Shown here: positions 36,943 through 45,534 of the stretch, one piece after another
How positions within the stretch are numbered: position 1 is the first letter of the stretch
Layout of the letters: every line of letters begins with the position of its first letter
Assembly (NCBI GenBank): GCA_017965665.1
Contig: JAGCPN010000007.1
Coordinates: 62,001-126,000, forward strand
From: Aeriscardovia sp.
GTDB lineage: Bacteria; Actinomycetota; Actinomycetes; Actinomycetales; Bifidobacteriaceae
Direction: 5' to 3'
DNA length: 64,000 bases
The notes under the pieces: generated by a model
The model's database searches: none
Seen by the model: the letters and a program-made list of their open reading frames with translations, nothing else
Told to the model about the DNA's origin: nothing
Program-made: the position numbers and the translations under genes

Positions 36943-37809
36943 TTGCCCTCATCTTGCGCCCACGCCAAGGCGATAATCGTGGGGGAGCACAGCGTGCTAT
37001 ACGGATCGTGCGCCATAGCGGCGCCTCTGCCGGGGCTGAAGATCGAAGTCGACTGCTCTCCCACGATTTTTGAAAGCTCCGTCAACACAGACGGGTTTTG
37101 CGGGAGGCTGAGGGACCTTCCCGCCAACTTCTCGGGAATCTCCCTCGTGGCATCGCGGCTTTTGGGCGCGCACTGCGCCAACCTCCACTTCAAAAGTTCA
37201 ATCCCGCAGGGCGCGGGGCTCGGATCTTCTGCCGCGAGCGCTTTGGCTTTGGCCAGATCCCTGAACTGCGCCCTCTCTTTGGGGCTCAGAGAGGAAGAGG
37301 TAATGAGGATCTCTTCGGAGGCCGAAGACGCCGTGCACGGCAAGGCCAGCGGACTGGATCTGGCTGCCTGCGCCTCTTCTGTGCCCATCCTTTTTTCCTC
37401 ATCTTCCGCCACCTCCCTTCCCCCTCTGGGGGCCTCCCTTTTGGTCGTATACAGCGGAGAGGCGGGGAGGACCCAGAGCGCCATCAAAAAAGTCGCCTCC
37501 TGTCCTCAGAAAGGCAAAATTATGGAGGGGCTCTCTGAGGCGTGCCTGAGGGCCAAAGACGGCTGGGGGGATCTTGAAGAAGTGGGGCGCGCCATGAGCT
37601 GCGCACAAGGGCTGTTGCGGGACCTCGGCCTTTCTACTCCAAAGCTCGAAAACATTGTGGGAAGGTGCGAGGATCTGGGCGCCCTCGGCGCAAAGCTCAC
37701 CGGATCCGGACTGGGGGGATGCGCCATAGGCCTCTTCAGGGACGGACCCTCGGCCAAGGCTGCCAGGCGCGCCTTCCCCGATTTCGACACCTGGGTGGAG
37801 GAGGTCTGA
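36943..37809 (+). CDS. mvk: mevalonate kinase
   Basis: 288 residues; the first codon is a TTG directly after the ldh stop (TAGTTG). It phosphorylates mevalonate with ATP. GHMP-kinase features are AHAKAIIVGEHSVLYGSCAIA at the N-terminus, the glycine/serine-rich SSIPQGAGLGSSAASALALA, the region SGLDLAACAS with the catalytic aspartate, and KLTGSGLGGCAIGL near the end. It is first of four overlapping genes (mvk-mvaD-pmk-fni) that together convert mevalonate to IPP and DMAPP. Confidence 0.93.
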   Translation: MPSSCAHAKAIIVGEHSVLYGSCAIAAPLPGLKIEVDCSPTIFESSVNTDGFCGRLRDLPANFSGISLVASRLLGAHCANLHFKSSIPQGAGLGSSAASALALARSLNCALSLGLREEEVMRISSEAEDAVHGKASGLDLAACASSVPILFSSSSATSLPPLGASLLVVYSGEAGRTQSAIKKVASCPQKGKIMEGLSEACLRAKDGWGDLEEVGRAMSCAQGLLRDLGLSTPKLENIVGRCEDLGALGAKLTGSGLGGCAIGLFRDGPSAKAARRAFPDFDTWVEEV

Positions 37810-38771
37810 TGCCCTCTTTTGCCCGCGCCCACACCAATCTGGCCCTCGTCAAATACTGGGGAAAAGAAGACGAGGCCCTGCGCCTCCCCTCCGCCCCCAG
37901 CCTCTCTGTGACGTTGGACGCTTTTTATACCGACACGCGCCTTTCCAAAGCCGACACAAACGAGTTCGTTTTGGACGGAAAGAAAGTGGCGGGCCCCGAA
38001 GCCGACAGGGTCTTTTCCTACCTCTCCCGCCTCTTTTCCCTCTTTTCCCTCCCCAAAGAGGGCCTGCTTGTAGAATCTCGGAATTTCGTCCCCAAGAGCG
38101 CCGGATTTGCCAGTTCGGCTTCGGCTTTTTGCGCCCTGGCGGCGGCATTTGCAGAGGAGTTCGGGTTGGATCTGACCCGAAAGGAGCTTTCGATCGCCGC
38201 CCGGCTGGGGTCGGGATCCGCCTCCAGGTCCGTATACGGCGGGTTTGCGGAATGGAAGGAAGGGGGGACGGGGGAGAGCTTCGCCTTCCCTCTAGACGAG
38301 AATCCGTCTATGGGCATATCCGTCCTCTTCCTTTCTTTTGGGGGAGGGGAGAAGGAAATCTCTTCCACCGAAGGCATGAGGCGTTCCAAGTTTTCGCCCT
38401 TCTTTCCCGTCTGGAGGCAGGAGTGCAGGAAGGCCTGCGGGGAAGCTGAAAGCGCCATAAAGGCGGGAGACTTTGAAAAACTGGGAGAAGTGGCTGAAAA
38501 AAACGCCTGCCAGATGCACGCCCTCGCCCTTTCCTGCGGCTTTTCCTACCTATCCGGCCTCTCCCTGGAGGCCCTCCGCCTGGCCCAGAACCTTAGGAAA
38601 GGCTCCGTTCCCTGCTACTGGAGCTGTGATGCGGGGAAAAATGCGGCGCTTTTGTGCCAAAAGGGGGATGCAGGGCGGGTGAAGCAGGCCGTCCGGGAAG
38701 CCATGGGGGCCGGAGCGCGCCTCTTTGAGGCCGGGCCCGGGAAGGGAGTGGAGGCCTGGCGTGAGGTTTGA
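37809..38771 (+). CDS. mvaD: diphosphomevalonate decarboxylase
   Basis: 320 residues from the ATG overlapping the mvk stop (TGATG), with GGAGGAGG upstream. It makes isopentenyl diphosphate by ATP-dependent decarboxylation of mevalonate diphosphate. Motifs: AHTNLALVKYWGK at residues 7-19, SLSVTLD, the phosphate loop SAGFASSASAFCALAAA and GSGSASRSVYGGFAEW. The C-terminal half keeps the MHAL-type active-site region (CQMHALALSC). The position between mvk and pmk is the usual order in Gram-positive mevalonate operons. Confidence 0.94.
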   Translation: MPSFARAHTNLALVKYWGKEDEALRLPSAPSLSVTLDAFYTDTRLSKADTNEFVLDGKKVAGPEADRVFSYLSRLFSLFSLPKEGLLVESRNFVPKSAGFASSASAFCALAAAFAEEFGLDLTRKELSIAARLGSGSASRSVYGGFAEWKEGGTGESFAFPLDENPSMGISVLFLSFGGGEKEISSTEGMRRSKFSPFFPVWRQECRKACGEAESAIKAGDFEKLGEVAEKNACQMHALALSCGFSYLSGLSLEALRLAQNLRKGSVPCYWSCDAGKNAALLCQKGDAGRVKQAVREAMGAGARLFEAGPGKGVEAWREV

Positions 38772-39777
38772 ATCTTCAGGAAAGCTCTACCTTTGCGGGG
38801 AATACGCCGTCCTCCGGCCCGGATCTTTCGCCATTTGCGCCCCCACAAAAAGGAAGCTCTGGGTAGAGGCCCGAGAAAGCGAGGAAGCGTCCCTGTCTTC
38901 TCCGCTCTTTGCGTCTCCCATCCGGTATGCGTGGAGGGGAGGGGACCTCGTCTCCACTGTGGCGCCCGAAAAGTGCTTCGCGCTCTTTGCCGTGAGGCTC
39001 TTGGAAGGTTTTTGCAGGCGGGAGACGGGGAGGTCGCTCAGAGTCGAAATCACAATCGGCAGCGGGCTGGAGGCGGGAGGAAAAAAGCTCGGCTTCGGCT
39101 CGTCTGCGGCCCTTGTCGCCGCTTTGGCAAAGGCGATGACTTTCCTTTACGGGGTCCCGCTTTCGCAAGAGGAGATCTTAAAGCTTGCCATCCTGACCCA
39201 TTTTTCCTGGCAGGGGTCGGGATCGGGGGGAGACGTGGCGGCGAGCCTGCTGGGCCCCGTATTCTATTCCTCTTTTGACCCGCTCTGGCTTTCCTCCCGC
39301 CTTTCCCCGGAAAGCGTATTTAAAAATTGGCCCGGGCTTTTTGCGGAAAAACTTTCCTTCCCTCCCCTCTCCTCTATCGCCTTCTGGACCGGCATCCCCG
39401 CCTCCACTTCCTCCCTCATTCGGGCCGTCAGGCCCGGAGGGAGGTTCGCTTCGCACTCAGACAGGCTCTGCCTCATGGCCAGGGAGGGGATCTTGAAGGG
39501 CAGGGCGGATCTTGTAGAAAGGGCGTTGGAAGCGTCCAGGTACAACCTGGAATCTTTTGCCAGGAGGAACCGGATACCCTTGGAGGGCGCGTCTGCGAGG
39601 CGGGCAATCGCAATCGCAGGGGCCCTCGGCATTGCCGCCAAGACATCGGGCGCCGGCGGCGGAGACTGCATCCTCGCGCTCGGAGGCGCGGAGGAATGCC
39701 AAAAGCTTTCCCGCGCGTGGAAGGCTGTCGGATTTAGCGTATTTGACGACGTTTTGGATCTGAAGAGGGAGAAATGA
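38761..39777 (+). CDS. pmk: phosphomevalonate kinase
   Basis: 338 residues from a GTG inside the last codons of mvaD, with GGAGG 6 nt upstream. It adds the second phosphate to mevalonate. GHMP features: GKLYLCGEYAVLRPGS, LGFGSSAALVAALAKA and a C-terminal KTSGAGGGDCILAL. This is the ERG8-type kinase seen in Gram-positive bacteria, not the animal NMP-kinase type. It ends in an ATGA overlap with fni. Confidence 0.93.
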   Translation: MRFESSGKLYLCGEYAVLRPGSFAICAPTKRKLWVEARESEEASLSSPLFASPIRYAWRGGDLVSTVAPEKCFALFAVRLLEGFCRRETGRSLRVEITIGSGLEAGGKKLGFGSSAALVAALAKAMTFLYGVPLSQEEILKLAILTHFSWQGSGSGGDVAASLLGPVFYSSFDPLWLSSRLSPESVFKNWPGLFAEKLSFPPLSSIAFWTGIPASTSSLIRAVRPGGRFASHSDRLCLMAREGILKGRADLVERALEASRYNLESFARRNRIPLEGASARRAIAIAGALGIAAKTSGAGGGDCILALGGAEECQKLSRAWKAVGFSVFDDVLDLKREK

Positions 39778-40865
39778 ACGAAGAAGCCCAATCGGCCGCA
39801 TCCAGGAAGAGAGACCACATAGTCCTGGCCCGCTACGCCAGGAAGCCCAGGCGCAACGACTTCGACAGGATTTTTCTGGTGCGTCCGGCCCTCCCGGAAA
39901 CTGAGGCGGCCCTTTCAAATGCGGAATGCGACTTTTTCGGATTCCGTGTGGCGGCCCCTTTCTTCATAAACGCCATGACGGGCGGAGTAGAGGAGGGGGA
40001 CCGCATCAACAGGAGCCTGTGCAGGGCGAGCGAAAAAAATAAAATCCCCATGGCGTTCGGATCGGCGAGCTTCGTCGAGCGGGACCCTTCAGCCTTAAAG
40101 GGCTTTGAAGAGGCGAGGAAACTTACAAATCAGCCCGTGCTGGTCAACGTCAACGCCGACACTTCCCCCAAGACCGTCAAGACCCTCATAAAGGCGCTCG
40201 ACCCCATAGCCCTGCAGATACACGTCAACGCCGTCCAGGAGCTCGTCATGCCCGAGGGGAGCCGGAAGTGGAAATGGAAGGAAAAGATAGCCGAAATCCG
40301 GCAAGAGGCCGGGATACCCGTGATAGTGAAAGAGGTGGGATTCGGATTCGACGTGTCCTCCATTAAAACTCTGGCGCAGATGGGAGTTGAAGCCATAGAC
40401 GTGTCGGGGAGGGGAGGGACGAATTTTTGCACGATAGAAAACAGCCGGCGCGAAAGGGGCGATTTTTCCTACCTTTCCGAGTGCGGATTTTCCACGGTCC
40501 AGTCCCTTTTAAACGCCCGCTTCGCCCGGCAGCTCTTAAACCCCGAGGAAGGCGGAGAGAAAAAGGCGATGCCGGCAATCATTTCCTCGGGCGGGATACG
40601 CAACCCTTTGGACGTCTTAAAGTCCCTGGCCCTGGGGGCGCGGTGGGCGGGGGTGAGCGGAAGATTTCTTTCCACCCTCCTGGAGAGAGGAGAAGAGGCG
40701 CTGCAAGAGGAGATGGCGGAGTGGAAGGAGCAGCTTTCCGGGCTCATTGCCCTCTACGGCGCCTCCTGCCCCGAAGAGTGCGCGAAGACGGCGTGGATAT
40801 GCGATGCGGAGCTTGAATCCTATGTAAGACAGATGGCCAGGCTCGCCGGCCGCGGGGAAAACTGA
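39774..40865 (+). CDS. fni: type 2 isopentenyl-diphosphate delta-isomerase
   Basis: 363 residues. An FMN- and NADPH-dependent isomerase that converts IPP to DMAPP, unrelated to the type 1 Idi. The opening SRKRDHIVLA, then INAMTGG, GSASFVERD, NVNAD, QIHVNAVQELVMPEG, VIVKEVGFGF and DVSGRGGTNFCTIEN are all hallmark stretches. It completes the path from mevalonate to the substrates of UppS (17010). HMG-CoA synthase and reductase are not in the window. Confidence 0.95.
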   Translation: MNEEAQSAASRKRDHIVLARYARKPRRNDFDRIFLVRPALPETEAALSNAECDFFGFRVAAPFFINAMTGGVEEGDRINRSLCRASEKNKIPMAFGSASFVERDPSALKGFEEARKLTNQPVLVNVNADTSPKTVKTLIKALDPIALQIHVNAVQELVMPEGSRKWKWKEKIAEIRQEAGIPVIVKEVGFGFDVSSIKTLAQMGVEAIDVSGRGGTNFCTIENSRRERGDFSYLSECGFSTVQSLLNARFARQLLNPEEGGEKKAMPAIISSGGIRNPLDVLKSLALGARWAGVSGRFLSTLLERGEEALQEEMAEWKEQLSGLIALYGASCPEECAKTAWICDAELESYVRQMARLAGRGEN

Positions 40866-41308
40866 TGCTCTGCCCGTTCTGTAAGTGCCCCGACACCAAG
40901 GTCGTAGACACCCGAGAGAGCGACAACGGAAGCTCGGTGAGGCGAAGGAGGATGTGCCCAAAGTGCCGCAGGAAGTTCACTACGGTAGAATCCACCCAGC
41001 TTCTGGTGTGCAAAAAAGACGGCTCTTTCGAGCCTTTCAACAGGGGGAAGATAACAACCGGCGTCTTTAAGGCCTGCAAGGGGAGGGGCATAGACTACGC
41101 CTCCATAGAGGCCCTGGCCCAGGAAGTGGAGGAAGACATCCGCTCCCGCGGAGACGGGCAGGTTTCCAGCCGCCAGATAGGCCTGTCGGTCCTCGGGCCT
41201 CTTAGAAAACTGGACGCAGTGGCCTATTTGAGGTTTGCCAGCGTGTATGAAAACTTTTCCGCTCCCGAGGACTTCGTCAGGGCGGCCAGGGAGCTGGAGG
41301 CTAAATAA
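40865..41308 (+). CDS. nrdR: transcriptional regulator NrdR
   Basis: 147 residues. NrdR represses ribonucleotide reductase genes when bound to (d)ATP. The zinc ribbon uses C3, C6, C31 and C34 (LCPFC, CPKC), and the ATP-cone spans about residues 49-137 (VCKKDGSFEPFNRGKI... AYLRFASVYENF). The start overlaps the fni stop as TGATG. No nrd genes or NrdR boxes are evident in the window, so its placement here reflects operon position, not an obvious local target. Confidence 0.95.
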   Translation: MLCPFCKCPDTKVVDTRESDNGSSVRRRRMCPKCRRKFTTVESTQLLVCKKDGSFEPFNRGKITTGVFKACKGRGIDYASIEALAQEVEEDIRSRGDGQVSSRQIGLSVLGPLRKLDAVAYLRFASVYENFSAPEDFVRAARELEAK

Positions 41309-43541
41309 AGGCCCGATTCTTCTTTTTTACTATTACCAGCTTCTGGGTGGGGCGGGTCATCGCTATGTAAAGCCTGCTGGCCGCAATCTTCCTCTCCTCC
41401 CCTTCCCCTTCGGGCTCGGGGGGATCCATGAGGACAACGGCGTCGTACTCTATCCCCTTTATCTCCTCCGTCCCCCTCACGGCGATCTGGCTCTTCCACC
41501 CGTTTCGGGTGAGCCTGTCGGCCTCGGCCTTCCCGAATTCTTTTTCAAGGGCCGCATTCACCCTGGCAGACATTTTCTCCACGTCCTTTTTCTCCGTTAT
41601 CAGGGCCACGGTGCCCATGGAAGAGTGAATGAACTTTTTGGCGCACTCTACCAGCTTTGAGACCGCCTCTTTTTCAATGTCTTCGCTCTCCACCTTTTCC
41701 AAAGAGCCTTCCACGCTTCTGACAGCCTTGATGTCTTCGGAGTTGAGGCCTTCCCTCTTGGCAAATTGCGAGGCCTCTTCGACAACTTCCCTGGGGTTTC
41801 TGTAGTCGATTTCCAGGGGGCACAGCGTCCAGTCTCTGCCGAATACCGGAGAGAGGCTCTTTTTCCAGCTGCGCGTCCCCGCCAGGGAGCTGGTTTGGGC
41901 GACGTCCCCCACTATGGTGAAAGACTTTGAAGCCGACCTCTTCCGAAGCATTCTCCACTGCATGGCCGTGAGCTCCTGTGCCTCGTCGACTATTATGTGG
42001 CCAAACTGCCACTTTCTGTCGAGAGCAGCCTGCTCTACCACGGACTTTCGCTCGGAAGGGGAAAGGGAAGAGAGAAGGTCGGATGCCGACACGAGCGAGG
42101 GGGAGACCCCGAACATCGCCATGGTCGACTTTGCAAATTCTTTGTCCGCCCTGCTGGCGGAGGGGCCTTTCTTTCTGACTTCTTCTTCTCCCAAAAGGTC
42201 CATGGCCGTGTCGAGGAGGGGAATGTCGCCTTCGCTCACCTTCCCCTTTTCCCGCATCAGGCTCTGAACTTCTTCTTCGCTCATCCACGGCGCCAGAGTT
42301 CCGAGCTTGGCGGGCTTGAAAAAAAGATCGTCCAAGAGCCAGCGGGCAGAGAGGGGGAGCCAGGAGAGGTTGAGCGCGAGGCGCACCTGCGCGTTCTCGC
42401 GTATCTGCTCTTTTACAAATTCCGCGTCATCTCCGGAAATCTGCCCCCCCGCCGCCTCTTCGTACTTGGAAAAGAGGAGGGAGCACATGGAATCTACAAA
42501 GGCCCGCCTGGCCACTTCGTAGGGCCCCGCGGACCTGGCGAAAGCCTGCCCTTTGGCTATCTCTTCCGGCTCCAGTTTCAGCTTTATGCCGTTTACGGAG
42601 ATGGCCGGAAGTTCTCTTGGGATCCTTATGTGCCGCTTAATAGCGGATTTGATGACCTGCACCATGCGCAGGTCTCCCTTAACTTTGGCGGCCAGGGGGG
42701 AATCTTTGCAGTTCACTGTGACCCCCGGAAGCATTTCCGACATGGTGCGGATGAGGATGTCGGTCTCCCCCAGGCAGGGCAGGACGTCGTCTATGTAGTG
42801 CACGAAGGCCTGCGAGGGGCCGATTATCAGTACCCCGCTCGCCTCCAGCTCCTTTCTGTAGGTGTAGAGCAGGTAGGCGGCCCTGTGCAGGGCGACGGCG
42901 CTTTTGCCCGTCCCGGGCCCTCCCTGCACCACCACGGTAGAATTCAGGGGCATGCGGATTATGCGGTTCTGCTCCCGCTGGATGGTGGAGACGATGTCGC
43001 CCATCTTTCCGGTGCGGCTCTCTTCGAGCGCCGCCATGAGGGCCCCTTCGCCGCTTAGTATCCCCTCTTTGAGGGCCTTTTCGGATTTTTCCGGGCTGAG
43101 GTCCAAAAGCTCGTCTTCCAGCTTTACAACCTTCCTGTTTTCGAGGGTGATGTGGCGCCTCAGGGCGGCCCCCATGTCATCGAAGAACGTGGCCTCGTAG
43201 AAGGGGCTTGCGGCCTTGGCCCTCCAGTCGAGCAGAATCGGTTTTTCGTTTTCCAACAGGCCCATGCGCCCTATGTAGCGCTCCGATCCGTCTTTCATGC
43301 GGAGCTTTCCGAAAACCAGCCTGTACTCTCCGGCCCGGAGCGAGGAGAGCCTGTCTTCGTACATGGTCGCAAAAGAATCCCTCTCCGTCATGGAGGTGAG
43401 GTTTAGCTCTTTTTGCGCCCTGGTGGAACTCAGCCTCTTTGCAACTAGGCTTTTCAATTCGTCGAAACGGCCGTAAATCAGGTCTACCTTTTTCTGTTCC
43501 GACCCGTATGGGTCCGCTTTTCCCGCTCCGCTGTTAGTCAT
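41301..43541 (-). CDS. helD: HelD-type superfamily 1 helicase, RNA polymerase recycling factor
   Basis: 746 residues. The N-terminal coiled-coil region and the segment YIGRMGLLENEKPILLDWRAKAASPFYEATF are typical of HelD, followed by Walker A GGPGTGKSAVALHRAAYLL (from residue 207), a large insert, Walker B in IIVDEAQELTAMQWRML, and C-terminal motifs IKGIEYDAVVL and AMTRPTQKLVI. HelD pulls stalled RNA polymerase off DNA and is linked with rifampicin tolerance in actinobacteria. The stop overlaps nrdR by 8 nt (convergent). It is divergent from rsmH. Confidence 0.92.
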   Translation of the reverse strand: MTNSGAGKADPYGSEQKKVDLIYGRFDELKSLVAKRLSSTRAQKELNLTSMTERDSFATMYEDRLSSLRAGEYRLVFGKLRMKDGSERYIGRMGLLENEKPILLDWRAKAASPFYEATFFDDMGAALRRHITLENRKVVKLEDELLDLSPEKSEKALKEGILSGEGALMAALEESRTGKMGDIVSTIQREQNRIIRMPLNSTVVVQGGPGTGKSAVALHRAAYLLYTYRKELEASGVLIIGPSQAFVHYIDDVLPCLGETDILIRTMSEMLPGVTVNCKDSPLAAKVKGDLRMVQVIKSAIKRHIRIPRELPAISVNGIKLKLEPEEIAKGQAFARSAGPYEVARRAFVDSMCSLLFSKYEEAAGGQISGDDAEFVKEQIRENAQVRLALNLSWLPLSARWLLDDLFFKPAKLGTLAPWMSEEEVQSLMREKGKVSEGDIPLLDTAMDLLGEEEVRKKGPSASRADKEFAKSTMAMFGVSPSLVSASDLLSSLSPSERKSVVEQAALDRKWQFGHIIVDEAQELTAMQWRMLRKRSASKSFTIVGDVAQTSSLAGTRSWKKSLSPVFGRDWTLCPLEIDYRNPREVVEEASQFAKREGLNSEDIKAVRSVEGSLEKVESEDIEKEAVSKLVECAKKFIHSSMGTVALITEKKDVEKMSARVNAALEKEFGKAEADRLTRNGWKSQIAVRGTEEIKGIEYDAVVLMDPPEPEGEGEERKIAASRLYIAMTRPTQKLVIVKKKNRAFI

Positions 43542-43568
43542 GACTTATTAGAATGCCTCTTGTATAAC
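43540..43568 (+). promoter_or_regulatory. candidate promoter of rsmH and the mur cluster
   Basis: ATGACT and TATAAC are separated by 17 nt, with the -10 hexamer 19 nt before the rsmH start. The -35 hexamer overlaps the first codon of the divergent helD. If real, it drives the whole rsmH-to-murC run. Confidence 0.4.
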
Positions 43569-43587
43569 CGGATTTTGAAGGTAAATT

Positions 43588-44535
43588 ATGGAACAAGATT
43601 TCACGCATCAGCCAGTGATGCTGGACAAATGCCTAGAAATTTTAGATCGCAATTTGGACACTCCCCGCTTCGCGGTCGACTGCACCCTGGGCCTTGGAGG
43701 GCACAGCGAAGCCTTCCTCAAAAAGTTCCCCTCCCTGTTTCTCGTAGGGATTGACAAGGACGGGGAGGCCCTGCAGATCGCCAGAAAGAGGCTTGAAAAG
43801 ACGGGGAGGATCGCCTTCGTGCACGATTCTTTTGCAAACCTCTCTTCCATCCTCTCCTCTTTCGGCCGCGATCCCGACTTCATCTTCGCCGACCTCGGCC
43901 TTTCCAGCCTCCAGATAGACAAGGCCGAGAGGGGGTTTAGCTACATGTCTTCCGGCGCGCTCGACATGCGCATGGATCCTTCTTCCCCCCTCACCGCCAG
44001 AGAGGTTATAAACTCCCGCAGCCGGCAGGATTTGGAGGAGATTTTCAGGTCCTGCCAGGAGCCCCGCGCCGGGCTCCTGGCCCGCGCCATAGTGCGGGAA
44101 AGGGAGAAAGGGGAAATTTCGACCACGGGGAGGCTGGCTGAAATCCTGGACGCCAATACGCCTTACAGAGAGAGGCTGCAGACCAAAAAGAGGGTCTTTC
44201 AGGCGGTGAGGATGGAAGTGAACGGGGAAAAGGGAGATCTGGAGCGCCTCCTCGCCTCCTCCCTTGAGGCTTCGCGCCCGGGGACCGTAATCATGGTCGA
44301 GTCCTACCACTCCGGCGAAGACAGGCTGGTCAAGCGCTTTTTCGCATCCGGCATTTCCCCTTCCGCCCCGCCCAAGTTCCCCGTCGCCCCCGAGCCCTAT
44401 TTTGAGGATCTCACGCGGGGGGCCCTCAAAGCCGGGGAGGGGGAGGTGGCTTCCAATTCCCGCTCCCACTCGGTGCGCCTGAGGGCCGTGAAGGTGATTG
44501 GGCGCCCCGAAAGGGTCAAGAAGCAAAGATTATAA
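43588..44535 (+). CDS. rsmH: 16S rRNA m4C1402 methyltransferase RsmH (MraW)
   Basis: 315 residues with GAAGG upstream of the ATG. Marks the start of a dcw-type cluster. Motifs: QDFTHQPVMLDKCLEIL, the SAM loop VDCTLGLGGHSEAFL, VGIDKDGEALQIARKRL, FIFADLGLSSLQID and RGFSYMSSGALDMRMD. The usual upstream neighbour mraZ is absent, since helD lies divergently 46 nt away, and the usual downstream ftsL and ftsI are also absent. Confidence 0.96.
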   Translation: MEQDFTHQPVMLDKCLEILDRNLDTPRFAVDCTLGLGGHSEAFLKKFPSLFLVGIDKDGEALQIARKRLEKTGRIAFVHDSFANLSSILSSFGRDPDFIFADLGLSSLQIDKAERGFSYMSSGALDMRMDPSSPLTAREVINSRSRQDLEEIFRSCQEPRAGLLARAIVREREKGEISTTGRLAEILDANTPYRERLQTKKRVFQAVRMEVNGEKGDLERLLASSLEASRPGTVIMVESYHSGEDRLVKRFFASGISPSAPPKFPVAPEPYFEDLTRGALKAGEGEVASNSRSHSVRLRAVKVIGRPERVKKQRL

Positions 44536-44565
44536 TCGGAAGAGTTTGAGCAAAAAGGTGAGAGG

Positions 44566-45534
44566 ATGAACAGGCTGGCAGATATCTCGTACCTACGTTT
44601 GACCATCGGATACATCGTGCGCACCTTCGGCGCCGTCTGCGACAAGCCGTTTGCCTCATGCGTCACCTTTACCTCCATCGCCACAAAGGTGCAGGAAGTT
44701 ACGCAGGGATCGCTGTTCGTCCCGGCCTGCCCCCTCTCGGAGGACGGGCCCCTTTTTCAGGCCGAGAAGTCGGGGGCGTATGCGATAGGGCTGGAAAAGG
44801 GCGAAGAAAAAGCCGCCCGCAACCTCGACATCCCCATAATCTACATGGACAACTGGCGGGAAAACCTGGGGCTTATAGCCTCTTTCCTCATGGGGGACCC
44901 CTCCTTGAAGATGGCGGTCTTCGCGTGCTTCGGAATGGATTCGAAGCCCGCCGCCCCCGTCCTCTCCCAGCTCCTGCACATCCTCGGCAACCCCGTATGC
45001 CTTCTGGACTTTGAAAATTCGTTCATTCAGGAAAGGCCGCTGGATCTTTCCTACCCGTTGGACGCGGTGGACGTGCAGAAGGTTGAGGCTCAGGCCGTGG
45101 AGGAGGGGTGCTCTGCCATGGTGATCTCGGCCAACCCCCCCACGCTTTCCCGCCTGGCGCTTACGGGGACGCATGTGGACGTGTGCACGGGAAGCCGGGT
45201 GCTCGACCTGATTTCCAAGCCCGGCACCCCCCGCACCCTCCAGCCCCAGGAGGAGCCCCTCTACGGATCGGTCTTCGACACCTCCACACGCGTAGTGGCT
45301 TATGCCAACGACCCCTTCGGCCTTTTGGACACCGACGCCTTCAACCAGCTCATAGACGTGGTGCCCATGGGGAGCACCCCGGTGCGCACGGCCATCTCCA
45401 TGGCGCTGTCGGCGGGGATAACTACGGCTTCCATAAGGAAGGCGGTAAGCATAGCCGGCAAGTTCCCCAAAGAGAGGGAAGCCGGAAAAAGAACGGATTG
45501 CCCGGGGGAGGGCCATGATAAAGACAAGTCTTGA
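44566..45534 (+). CDS. degenerate MurE-like Mur-ligase homologue, probably inactive
   Basis: 322 residues with GGTGAGAGG before the ATG. It sits exactly where murE lies in dcw clusters, and its N-terminal domain fits MurE (TQGSLFVPAC... DGPLF at about 47-64, then a D/V-x-D-x-R stretch YMDNWRENLGLIASFL). The ATP loop, normally GTNGKTTTA, reads GMDSKPAA (123-130), keeping only the lysine. The MurE 'VMEVSSHALxLxR' region appears as MVISANPPTLSRL (185-197), and a NADDP-like YANDP is at 266-270. The C-terminal ligase domain is missing. I infer a pseudoenzyme or decaying gene. It overlaps murF by 20 nt. Confidence 0.7.
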   Translation: MNRLADISYLRLTIGYIVRTFGAVCDKPFASCVTFTSIATKVQEVTQGSLFVPACPLSEDGPLFQAEKSGAYAIGLEKGEEKAARNLDIPIIYMDNWRENLGLIASFLMGDPSLKMAVFACFGMDSKPAAPVLSQLLHILGNPVCLLDFENSFIQERPLDLSYPLDAVDVQKVEAQAVEEGCSAMVISANPPTLSRLALTGTHVDVCTGSRVLDLISKPGTPRTLQPQEEPLYGSVFDTSTRVVAYANDPFGLLDTDAFNQLIDVVPMGSTPVRTAISMALSAGITTASIRKAVSIAGKFPKEREAGKRTDCPGEGHDKDKS

